Shown: positions 8,724 through 14,453 of the stretch, piece after piece
Layout of the letters: every line of letters begins with the position of its first letter
Numbering within the stretch: the stretch's first letter is position 1
Assembly: GCA_910587085.1 (NCBI GenBank)
Contig: CAJUMC010000074.1
Location: 1-14,453 of the forward strand
Direction of reading: 5' to 3'
Source of the DNA: an uncultured Lachnospiraceae bacterium
GTDB taxonomy: Bacteria; Bacillota; Clostridia; Lachnospirales; Lachnospiraceae
DNA: 14,453 nucleotides
The notes under the pieces: model-generated
What the model was told of the DNA's origin: nothing
Databases searched by the model: none
What the model saw: only the letters and a program-made list of their open reading frames with translations
Position numbers and translations under genes: made by a program

Positions 8724-9656
8724 ATGGTAACAGAAATGAGCAATTCAGATTCAAACAGAACCCGGCCGAACGAGCTGCGTTTTCCGATGATGGAGAATGC
8801 AGAATATCAGAAGGCGCAGAATCAGGAAATCAAGCTTGGAAAAGAAGAAGGACTGGATGTTTCCATATATTCCAATCCCGAGTTCAACTGGCTTCAGATG
8901 GAACAGATCCGGACGGGGCTCAAGGACGGGGTGGACGCCTCCATTTACGCGAATCCCGCCTACAGCTATGAGACAATGCGGCAGATCCGGCTTTCTCTTT
9001 ATTCCGCCATGGATCTCATGCCGTATCTTCACAGAGGGTTTACAGACGATTCGCTGGAGGAAATCCGGCTTGCCCTGCTGAACAAGCTGCCGCTGGATCA
9101 ATGGCTGAAGGACGATATGTGCGCTCCTCAGATTCATGAAATCCGGATCGGCCTGTGCGAGCAGCTGGACATTTCGGCCTATTCCGATACGAAATACAAC
9201 TGGATGCAGATGAAGGAGCTGCGTCTGGGCCTGGAAAAAAAGCTGAATATATCCCTCTATGCCAATTATCTGTTCAGCCATTTCCAGATGAAGGAAATCC
9301 GTCTTGGCCTTGAGGCGGGGCTTAATGTGGCCTCCTACTGCAGTCTGGTGTATTCGGCCACGGATATGCGGGAAAAACGGCTGAGCCTGATCGGCGGTAA
9401 AACGGAGGATACAGAGGCCGGCGCAGGAAAGCGCGCCTTCCGCGATCCGTTCCGCAAAAACGAATTTATGATTTCCATCGAGGAGAACGGCAATAAGGCC
9501 TATGCCTATATCCCGTGGATAACCGGAAATGTTGTCACAAAGGAAGCTGCTCCAAAAACGACTGCTTTATTGAGGCGGGCGGAGAGGTCTCCGGAAAATT
9601 TTTTGAGGCAGCCAATATCATTGCAAGGGGCAATGTCAAGGCCAATTACATTATGA
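8724..9656 (+). CDS. Repeat-rich N-terminal part of a FapA-like (DUF342) protein, frame-disrupted
   Basis: The frame encodes 310 residues. After a polar N-terminus (1-34) come seven exact 26-residue repeats (35-216), consensus EIRLGLE-x2-LDVS-x-YA, and a partial eighth. A linker leads to FMISIEENGNKAYAYIP (about 250-265), which resembles the first strands of a FapA N-terminal domain. The domain then stops and the frame runs into ITGNVVTKEAAPK, which looks like FapA beta-helix. Beyond residue 278 the frame reads unlike FapA, while the -1 frame (9515-10177) continues it, so residues after about 278 are probably shadow. A single base lost from the A run at 9554-9558 would explain this. If the frames were joined, the product would have about 484 residues. 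The start ATG 8724 has GGTGAT six bases upstream. This is a pseudogene, a recoded gene or a sequencing error. Confidence 0.75.
   Translation: MVTEMSNSDSNRTRPNELRFPMMENAEYQKAQNQEIKLGKEEGLDVSIYSNPEFNWLQMEQIRTGLKDGVDASIYANPAYSYETMRQIRLSLYSAMDLMPYLHRGFTDDSLEEIRLALLNKLPLDQWLKDDMCAPQIHEIRIGLCEQLDISAYSDTKYNWMQMKELRLGLEKKLNISLYANYLFSHFQMKEIRLGLEAGLNVASYCSLVYSATDMREKRLSLIGGKTEDTEAGAGKRAFRDPFRKNEFMISIEENGNKAYAYIPWITGNVVTKEAAPKTTALLRRAERSPENFLRQPISLQGAMSRPITL
8826..9371 (+). repeat. Seven tandem 26-codon repeats (78 bases each) in the FapA-like gene
   Basis: Residues 35-216 of the 8724 product divide into seven units of exactly 26 residues with no insertions. Units begin with [EQ]-[IL]-[RK]-x-[GSA]-[LK] and end with a [MLI]-[ERKH] pair. 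Units 1, 2, 5, 6 and 7 keep the I-Y or S-Y step of the middle; units 3 and 4 are the most diverged. DNA identity between units is low, so the array is old and held at the protein level. The pattern suggests an alpha-solenoid or helix-turn repeat. Similar EIRLGLE repeats occur, as I recall, in other clostridial proteins, including ones on mobile elements. Confidence 0.85.
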
Positions 9657-10177
9657 ACAGCAACATCAACACGCTGGGCCGGGTTATTGTGTCGGGAAGA
9701 AAAGGAGTTCTTCTGGGAGGAAGAATCTGCGCGGTGAGGGGCGTGGATGCCAATAATCTCGGAAACAGCTCCCATCTCAGAACGCTTCTGGAAATCGGCA
9801 GAACCGAGCTGTACGAAAAGGAGCAGGCTGATTACGCGGTGAGAAGAGAACGGCTGCTCGGAGAGCTGTCCGCGCTGGAAAAGGGCTGGGATCGAGTGCT
9901 TCAGATGATTTCCGCCGAGGTGGAGGTTCCAAAGGAGACGCTGCGGAAAATTCACGCTACCATCGAGGCAAAAAATCATGAGCTGGCAGGGCTGGATGCG
10001 GAAGTTTCCAAGCTGATCAATATGACAGAGCACACGATGAACGCGCCTGTCTGCATCAGAGGAAGGGCGTACGAGGGAAGCGTTATTATAAACACATTTA
10101 AATATATGCTCTCCTCGGAGGTGAAGCGGGTGATTTTCAAGCTTCGGGACAAGAAAGTGGCAATGGTAACCCTGTAA
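9515..10177 (+). CDS. C-terminal part of a FapA-like (DUF342) protein, in the -1 frame of the preceding gene
   Basis: A 220-residue frame with three FapA features: a beta-helix segment (about 17-75, CFIEAGGEVSGKFFEAANI, VSGRKGVLLGG, ending LGNSSHLRTLLEIG), an antiparallel helical hairpin (about 80-165, charged), and a C-terminal strand domain (about 170-220, APVCIRGRAYEGSVIINT). FapA proteins are linked to flagellar assembly and polar organisation in some bacteria, but their role in Clostridia is unclear. The GTG at 9515 has no ribosome site and the frame is open from 9497. It overlaps the upstream gene by 142 bases, so independent translation is unlikely and it is best read as the continuation of the 8724 frame after a -1 shift near 9557. 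The stop lies 23 bases before the HD-GYP gene. Confidence 0.72.
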   Translation: MDNRKCCHKGSCSKNDCFIEAGGEVSGKFFEAANIIARGNVKANYIMNSNINTLGRVIVSGRKGVLLGGRICAVRGVDANNLGNSSHLRTLLEIGRTELYEKEQADYAVRRERLLGELSALEKGWDRVLQMISAEVEVPKETLRKIHATIEAKNHELAGLDAEVSKLINMTEHTMNAPVCIRGRAYEGSVIINTFKYMLSSEVKRVIFKLRDKKVAMVTL

Positions 10178-10200
10178 AACAGAGAAAGAATGGGAAAACA

Positions 10201-11301
10201 ATGAAACGCGATACGATTTTGATTTTTGAAGACAACTCGATTGACCGTTCAATTCTGGCCGAATTATTCCGCAAGGATTATAAGATTCTGGAAGCTGCCG
10301 ACGGCAGGGAGGGAATTGCGCTTCTGAACAGTCATTTTTCTTCCATCGCCATTGTGCTGCTGGACAATCTGATGCCGGTGATGGGCGGCTTTGAGGTGCT
10401 TGAGCATTTCAAAGGAAAGAATATATTGAACAGAATTCCGTTTATTATGATTACGGGGGAAGAATCCTCCGAACTAGAACGGAAAGGTTATGAGTACGGC
10501 GTGATCAGCTATATTAAAAAACCGTACCAGGCGGATGTCATAAAGCAGGTGGTCAGCAACGCGGTCGGCTGGTTTCAGTATAAGATGCAGCTGGAAGTAG
10601 TGGTCAAAAAGCAGAACGAAAGCATCAAGAAACAGAACGAAATGCTGAAGCGGCAGACGAAGGAGCTGAACAAGCTGAATGGGATTCTGATCGACTCGCT
10701 CAGCAACATTGTGGAGTTCCGCAATCTGGAATCGAAACAGCATATAAAGAGAATCCGGGAGTTTGCGCTTTGTCTCGGAAAAAGTATAATCCGGCTGTAT
10801 CCCGAATATGAGCTGACGCCGGAGAAGCTGGTGCAGATCGGCTGGGCGTCTTCGCTCCATGATATCGGAAAAATTGCGATTCCGGACAATATTATACTGA
10901 AGGCGGGCAAGCTGACCGCGGACGAATTTGAGCTGATCAAATCGCATACTACAAAGGGCGAGGAAATTATCCGCAGTGCGATCCGTCTGAACGACAGGGA
11001 AATCTATGATTACGCCTGCGATATCGCCAGGCATCACCACGAAAAATATGACGGAAAGGGCTATCCGGACGGACTGAAGGGGGATGAGATCAGCATTGCG
11101 GCGCAGATTGTTTCCCTCGTGGATATCTATGATGCGCTCACCTCAAAGCGCGTCTACAAGGCTGCCTACGAGCCGGAAAAGGCGTATCAGATGGTGATCA
11201 ACGGGCACAGCGGCACTTTTTCTCCAAAGCTGCTGAGAGCCTTTGCGGAGGTGAAGGCGGAATTTGAAATCATACTTGCCGCATATCGTGACGAGGATTG
11301 A
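10201..11301 (+). CDS. Response regulator with HD-GYP domain (probable cyclic-di-GMP phosphodiesterase)
   Basis: A 366-residue cytosolic protein. Residues 1-125 form a receiver domain with the acidic pair E10-D11, phosphoacceptor D55 (VLLDNLMPVMGG), T85 and K107-P108. Residues 125-162 are a coiled coil rich in K, Q and N. Residues 165-360 form an HD-GYP domain with the HD pair H220-D221 (HDIGKIAIPD) and an intact H-H-E (279-281) through GKGYP (285-289) signature, so hydrolysis of cyclic-di-GMP is expected. The last step, from HD-GYP signature to activity, is inference. No histidine kinase lies nearby. It starts 23 bases after the FapA-like frame and ends 25 bases before ktrB, so it sits inside the operon. 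The ribosome site is weak (GGGA seven bases before ATG). A role in turning off cyclic-di-GMP to favour motility would fit the FapA-like neighbour. Confidence 0.93.
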   Translation: MKRDTILIFEDNSIDRSILAELFRKDYKILEAADGREGIALLNSHFSSIAIVLLDNLMPVMGGFEVLEHFKGKNILNRIPFIMITGEESSELERKGYEYGVISYIKKPYQADVIKQVVSNAVGWFQYKMQLEVVVKKQNESIKKQNEMLKRQTKELNKLNGILIDSLSNIVEFRNLESKQHIKRIREFALCLGKSIIRLYPEYELTPEKLVQIGWASSLHDIGKIAIPDNIILKAGKLTADEFELIKSHTTKGEEIIRSAIRLNDREIYDYACDIARHHHEKYDGKGYPDGLKGDEISIAAQIVSLVDIYDALTSKRVYKAAYEPEKAYQMVINGHSGTFSPKLLRAFAEVKAEFEIILAAYRDED

Positions 11302-11326
11302 AAACAGGCGGAAAGCGTAACGGAAA

Positions 11327-12691
11327 GTGAAAAGAAAAAAGCGTTTATTTACAACAACAAGAATTATTGCTCTGGGTTTTCTGGTGGCGATCCTGATCGG
11401 TACCGTACTGCTTTCTCTGCCGGCGGCGTCGGCAGACGGGCAGTCGACGCCGCTGCTTGACGCGCTGTTCACCGCCACCTCGTCCACCTGCGTGACAGGA
11501 CTTACGACCGTCGTGACGGCGGAGCACTGGAGCCTGTTCGGCCAGGCGGTTATCCTGCTGCTGGTGCAGTTTGGAGGGCTCGGCATCGTAACGGTCACAA
11601 CCACCGTGCTTCTTCTGCTCGGCAGAAGGATCTCCCTGAAGGATCGGCTTCTCATTCAGGAGGCATACAATCTGGATACGCTGCAGGGGCTTGTGCGGAT
11701 CACCATACGGATCGTCAGGGGAGCGCTCGCTGTGGAGGCGGGCGGCGCCTTGCTCTACAGCCTGCAGTTTGTTCCCGAATTCGGCCTTCTGCGGGGTGTG
11801 TGGTATTCCGTGTTCCATTCTGTCTCGGCGTTCTGCAACGCAGGGCTTGACCTGATCGGCAGCGACAGTCTTGTCTGCTACCGCGGGAATGTGCTCGTCA
11901 ACACGGTCACCATGCTGCTGATTATTCTCGGCGGGATCGGCTTTCCGGTATGGTGGAATATTCTGGATAATGTGCGCGAGCTCAGGCGCAGGCACAGAAG
12001 GAACGAACCCGGAAAATTTCTGCCGAGCGCCCATACAAAGCTTGCGCTTGCTGCGACGGCGGTGCTGATATTCGGCGGCGCGCTGCTGGTGTTTGTGATG
12101 GAGTACGGCAATCCGGCCACACTCGGAGAGCTGCCGCTCGGGGAAAAGCTGATGGCCAGCCTGTTTCAGTCGGTTACGTTGCGGACGGCAGGCTTTCAGA
12201 CAATACCGCAGCAAAGCTTCCGGGACGGCACATGCATGGTTTTTCTGGTGCTGATGATTATCGGGGGGTCTCCGTCCGGCACGGCGGGCGGGATTAAAAC
12301 TGTGACCGCGGCGCTGATCCTGGCGTCCGTTGCCGCGACGGTGCGCGGGGAGGAGACCGGGCTGATGAAGCGCCGCTTCAGCGACCGGCTGGTCAAAAAG
12401 GCGGTCGCCGTGTTCGGCGTGAGCGTTGCCGCCCTGTTTGTGCTGACAACGCTGCTTCTGGCTGTTCAGAGCAGTGACTTTCTCGACACGCTGTATGAGA
12501 TGACCTCAGCGATGGCGACGGTCGGACTGAGCCGGAATTTTACGGGAAGCCTCTCGGAACCGGGCAGGCTGATTGTGATTCTCGGCATGTATCTCGGGCG
12601 GATCGGGCCGATCACGATGGCGCTCGCCATTAACGTAAAGCATTCCGGGCGAAAGCTTTCCTACCCTGAGGGAAGAGCGCTGGTCGGGTAG
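11327..12691 (+). CDS. ktrB: Potassium uptake transporter subunit KtrB (TrkH/KtrB family)
   Basis: Integral membrane potassium translocating subunit of the Ktr system. The 454 residues are normal for KtrB and shorter than Trk-type TrkH. Four pore-loop repeats are visible, each with the selectivity-filter glycine: TCVTGLT (G58), FCNAGLDL (G173), TLRTAGFQT (G289) and ATVGLS (G400). Hydrophobic helices flank each loop. The conserved GGSPSGTAGGIKT segment after the third pore corresponds to the intramembrane gating loop of the family. The start is GTG 11327, with only a weak ribosome site; no better in-frame start is available near the first membrane helix. It is followed after 27 bases by ktrA. 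It belongs to the unit that starts at 8724 and may be under the same promoter. Confidence 0.94.
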   Translation: MKRKKRLFTTTRIIALGFLVAILIGTVLLSLPAASADGQSTPLLDALFTATSSTCVTGLTTVVTAEHWSLFGQAVILLLVQFGGLGIVTVTTTVLLLLGRRISLKDRLLIQEAYNLDTLQGLVRITIRIVRGALAVEAGGALLYSLQFVPEFGLLRGVWYSVFHSVSAFCNAGLDLIGSDSLVCYRGNVLVNTVTMLLIILGGIGFPVWWNILDNVRELRRRHRRNEPGKFLPSAHTKLALAATAVLIFGGALLVFVMEYGNPATLGELPLGEKLMASLFQSVTLRTAGFQTIPQQSFRDGTCMVFLVLMIIGGSPSGTAGGIKTVTAALILASVAATVRGEETGLMKRRFSDRLVKKAVAVFGVSVAALFVLTTLLLAVQSSDFLDTLYEMTSAMATVGLSRNFTGSLSEPGRLIVILGMYLGRIGPITMALAINVKHSGRKLSYPEGRALVG

Positions 12692-12718
12692 AATCTGATA
12701 AATAAGGAGCGGATTAAA

Positions 12719-13387
12719 ATGGGCGGTAAAAGCAAAAAGCAATACATTGTGATCGGTCTGGGGAGTTTTGGGAACAGTGTTGCGCGGACGCTGATCCAGA
12801 ACGGCTGCGAGGTACTTGTGATCGACCGCGACGAGGAGAAGACGAGAGCGATTGCCGATGTGGTGACATGTGCCCTGTCCGGCGACGTGCGTGAGCCGGA
12901 GGTGCTTTCCGGTCTCGGCATCCGCAATTTTGACGGGGCGGTGGTCGCGATCGGCGCGGATATGGAGTCCGGGATTGTGGCCACGATGCTGGTCAAAGAG
13001 CTGGGCGTGCGCCATATTATAGCAAAGGCTCAGAATGATCTGCAGGGAAAGATTCTGCGGAAAGTGGGCGCCGATCTGGTGGTTCTGCCGGAAATCGAGA
13101 TGGGTGTCCGCTATGCCGCCAATCTGGCTCACGGCAATTTTTTTGACGCAGTGGAGCTTTCCCCGGACATCAGCATGATGGAGATCAGCGTGCGCAGAGC
13201 TTGGGAGGGGAAAAGCCTGAGGGAGCTGAATCTCCGCGCGAAATACAAAATCAATGTGATCGGCATCAAAAAGGAGGACGGTTTTGATGTAAATCCGGAC
13301 GCCGACGAGCCGCTGAATATAAACGACGAGCTTGTTGCCATCGGGCGGAACGAGGTGCTGAACCGGCTGGCGGAGGGCAGGCTGTAG
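12719..13387 (+). CDS. ktrA: Potassium uptake regulatory subunit KtrA (RCK/TrkA family)
   Basis: Cytosolic gating ring subunit of KtrAB, 222 residues, normal length. The N-terminal RCK-N domain has the nucleotide-binding GLGSFG glycine motif (G14-x-G16-x-x-G19) and an acidic residue after the second strand (VIDRDEEK). The C-terminal RCK-C domain runs from about 138 to 220 (SVRRAWEGKSLRELNL, NINDELVAIG). In studied Firmicutes the RCK-N site binds ATP or ADP and RCK-C can bind cyclic-di-AMP; the latter cannot be proved from this sequence. TAAGGAG (12703-12709) lies nine bases before ATG. It is the last gene of the operon and is followed, 123 bases later, by a strong terminator. Confidence 0.95.
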   Translation: MGGKSKKQYIVIGLGSFGNSVARTLIQNGCEVLVIDRDEEKTRAIADVVTCALSGDVREPEVLSGLGIRNFDGAVVAIGADMESGIVATMLVKELGVRHIIAKAQNDLQGKILRKVGADLVVLPEIEMGVRYAANLAHGNFFDAVELSPDISMMEISVRRAWEGKSLRELNLRAKYKINVIGIKKEDGFDVNPDADEPLNINDELVAIGRNEVLNRLAEGRL

Positions 13388-13510
13388 CGTAAGCTTTCTA
13401 GAAAGAAAAGGCGGATATAAAAGCAAGCCGCTGAACGAGGAAAACCGCTACAGCAAGAAAAAAGCGCAAGCCGCCGCGTCCGCACAGTAAAACCAAATCG
13501 CCAACAGCTA
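13388..13510. other. Gap after ktrA with a perfect 12-base palindrome
   Basis: CTTTCTAGAAAG at 13394-13405 is a perfect 12-base palindrome seven bases after the ktrA stop. The remaining bases have an open stretch ending at a TAA near 13491 that would encode a basic, alanine-rich tail, but it has no start codon or ribosome site. No gene is called here. With the terminator and promoter that follow, it forms a 306-base gap between ktrA and the HAD gene. Confidence 0.3.
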
Positions 13511-13544
13511 AAAGGGATTTTCCAATTACGGGAAATCCCTTTTT
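13511..13544 (+). terminator. Rho-independent terminator of the operon after ktrA
   Basis: AAAGGGATTTTCC (13511-13523) pairs with GGGAAATCCCTTT (13530-13542) over 13 bp with one G-U pair and a 6-base loop, followed by a T run to 13544. It is strong and may also work on the minus strand because the 5' arm is preceded by A residues. Confidence 0.92.
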
Positions 13545-13620
13545 CTATGACTGCATAGCAGGCATTGACCACAGATAGATTTTATTGTGTTTAACGACAA
13601 GGTACAGTAAATAAATATAT

Positions 13621-13649
13621 TTGACGTGCGGAGCAGAGTATTTTAAAAT
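13621..13649 (+). promoter_or_regulatory. Sigma-A promoter of the HAD-like gene
   Basis: TTGACG (13621-13626) and TAAAAT (13644-13649) each differ from consensus at one position and are separated by exactly 17 bases. Transcription would start near 13656, about 38 bases before ATG 13694. Confidence 0.7.
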
Positions 13650-13693
13650 TAAAAAAAGAAGAGCTTTGGTATAGTATAGAAAGGGTAGAGGAT

Positions 13694-14161
13694 ATGAGAA
13701 TTTCTTTTGATTTAGATGATACACTTTTTGTGCCAAAAGAAAAATTCAAAACAGAACCAGCATTAAAAATTCCTTTTTGTATAATATATAAGGAACGATT
13801 GCGTTTGGGGGCAGTAGAACTTATGAAATATATCCGCAGCCAGAATATAGAGTTGTGGATTTATACGACATCTTATCGTTCTGAACGTTATATACGAGGT
13901 TTGTTCCGCTGTTATGGCATAAAATTAGATTGTGTTGTAAATGGAGAAAAACATGCAAATGAAGTGCAGGCTGGACATAAAGAAGGTATGCCATCAAAAT
14001 ATCCAAGTAAATATCGAATTGATTTGCATATTGATGATGATATTTCTGTTGCCCAGAATGGCAAAATATATGGATTCCGTGTTTTGTTAGTGGGTAGCCA
14101 GGATGATTGCTGGGTAGATAAGGTAATAAAGGAAATTGAAAGGATAAAAAGATTTTGTTGA
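13694..14161 (+). CDS. HAD-like phosphohydrolase, AT-rich
   Basis: A 155-residue cytosolic protein. Motif I is FDLDDTL with the nucleophile D6 and the general acid D8. Motif II is probably IYTTSYRSERYI (threonine or serine at the strand end), and motif IV is IDLHIDDDIS with paired aspartates. The motif III lysine is probably one of the lysines in PSKYPSKYR. The size fits a minimal HAD core without a large cap. The substrate is unknown. Codon use is clearly AT-rich (for example ATA, TTA and AAA) compared with the genes to its left, which suggests horizontal transfer. The start ATG 13694 is supported by AGGG at 13682-13685 and by the promoter upstream. It appears to stand alone. Confidence 0.87.
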   Translation: MRISFDLDDTLFVPKEKFKTEPALKIPFCIIYKERLRLGAVELMKYIRSQNIELWIYTTSYRSERYIRGLFRCYGIKLDCVVNGEKHANEVQAGHKEGMPSKYPSKYRIDLHIDDDISVAQNGKIYGFRVLLVGSQDDCWVDKVIKEIERIKRFC

Positions 14162-14453
14162 AAATGTCACGAATCTCTCTGTAGAAGCTGCACAATGAAT
14201 GTGGTATAAAAATTTGTGTTTTTTGCTTTACGGAGTGCCACTTAAATGCCACCCTCTCATAAAGAATGACACTACACGCAGGACATAGCACCCCTGTTAC
14301 CTCCGACAAAGCTGCCATGAAACGGAGGCATCATATATGGAACACCACAGCACAAATTCAAGGAAGCACTGATTAAAGCAGGTAAAAGCCAGGCAAACAA
14401 ACGAAGGTAATAAAAACGACCAATAAAGGGCCATATTGGGGGATGAATTCCTC
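14162..14453. other. Region after the HAD gene without a clear gene
   Basis: The 292 bases are mixed in composition. A weak hairpin CACAA/TTTGTG followed by TTTTTT (14192-14224) could end the HAD transcript. GCCAC is repeated at 14237 and 14250 (GCCACTTAAATGCCAC). An open stretch on the plus strand (14321-14410) would encode a basic peptide ending QANKRR, but it has no start codon. On the minus strand, ATG 14318 opens a frame beginning MAALSEVTGVLCPAC, which slightly recalls zinc-ribbon small proteins of conjugative elements. Either may be a gene fossil. The window edge cuts what follows. Confidence 0.3.

Noticed and set aside
12506..13426. A 306-codon minus-strand frame opposite ktrB and ktrA
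   Set aside because: It covers two clear genes on the other strand and reads as a histidine- and proline-rich shadow.
13413..13493. A basic, alanine-rich open stretch after ktrA, considered as a small gene or gene tail
   Set aside because: There is no start codon or ribosome site in frame and no recognisable family.

Overview
The window looks like part of the chromosome of a motile, Gram-positive anaerobe of the Clostridia, most likely a Lachnospiraceae. The reasons are strong Shine-Dalgarno sequences, hairpin-plus-T-run terminators, tRNA genes without an encoded CCA, a DUF6033-like protein (a family I associate with Lachnospiraceae), a FapA-type protein carrying clostridial EIRLGLE repeats, and a KtrAB potassium system. 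Most of the window has moderate to high GC. The last ~800 bases are clearly AT-rich and may be of foreign origin. The taxonomic call is inference from gene content; no 16S or other phylogenetic marker gene was compared.

Layout. Positions 1-240 hold the end of a tRNA cluster: a partial tRNA-Val(UAC), a complete tRNA-Leu(UAA) and a terminator. nagA (470-1669, +) follows with its own terminator. It converges on a methyl-accepting chemotaxis protein (1822-3768, -), which has a full consensus sigma-A promoter at 3841-3869. Upstream of that, also on the minus strand, is carB (4005-7229), with a terminator at 3943-3992 and no carA beside it. A 423-base divergent gap (7230-7652) holds the carB promoter region, a GC-rich hairpin stretch with no clear assignment, and a very good sigma-D/sigma-28 (flagellar) promoter that reads into a DUF6033-like gene (7653-8414, +).

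After a strong symmetrical hairpin (8475-8512) and an extended -10 promoter (8557-8585) comes what looks like one transcription unit running to a terminator at 13511-13544. It encodes a FapA-like protein split between two overlapping frames (8724-9656 and 9515-10177), a response regulator with an HD-GYP domain (10201-11301), and the KtrB and KtrA subunits of a potassium transporter (11327-12691 and 12719-13387). The gaps between the later genes are only 23 to 27 bases. The FapA-like N-terminal part consists of seven exact 26-residue repeats followed by a very short remnant of the FapA N-domain. A single missing base in an A5 run (9554-9558) separates it from the beta-helix and C-terminal FapA parts.

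The theme of the right half is cyclic-nucleotide signalling and motility: a flagellar-sigma gene, a FapA-like protein, a cyclic-di-GMP phosphodiesterase-type regulator, and a potassium channel whose KtrA-type gate is known in other Firmicutes to answer to nucleotides. The window ends with an AT-rich HAD-like phosphatase gene (13694-14161) with its own promoter, then ~290 bases without a clear gene. The best candidates for something new are the repeat-FapA/HD-GYP/Ktr operon, the frameshift inside it, and the sigma-D control of the DUF6033-like gene.
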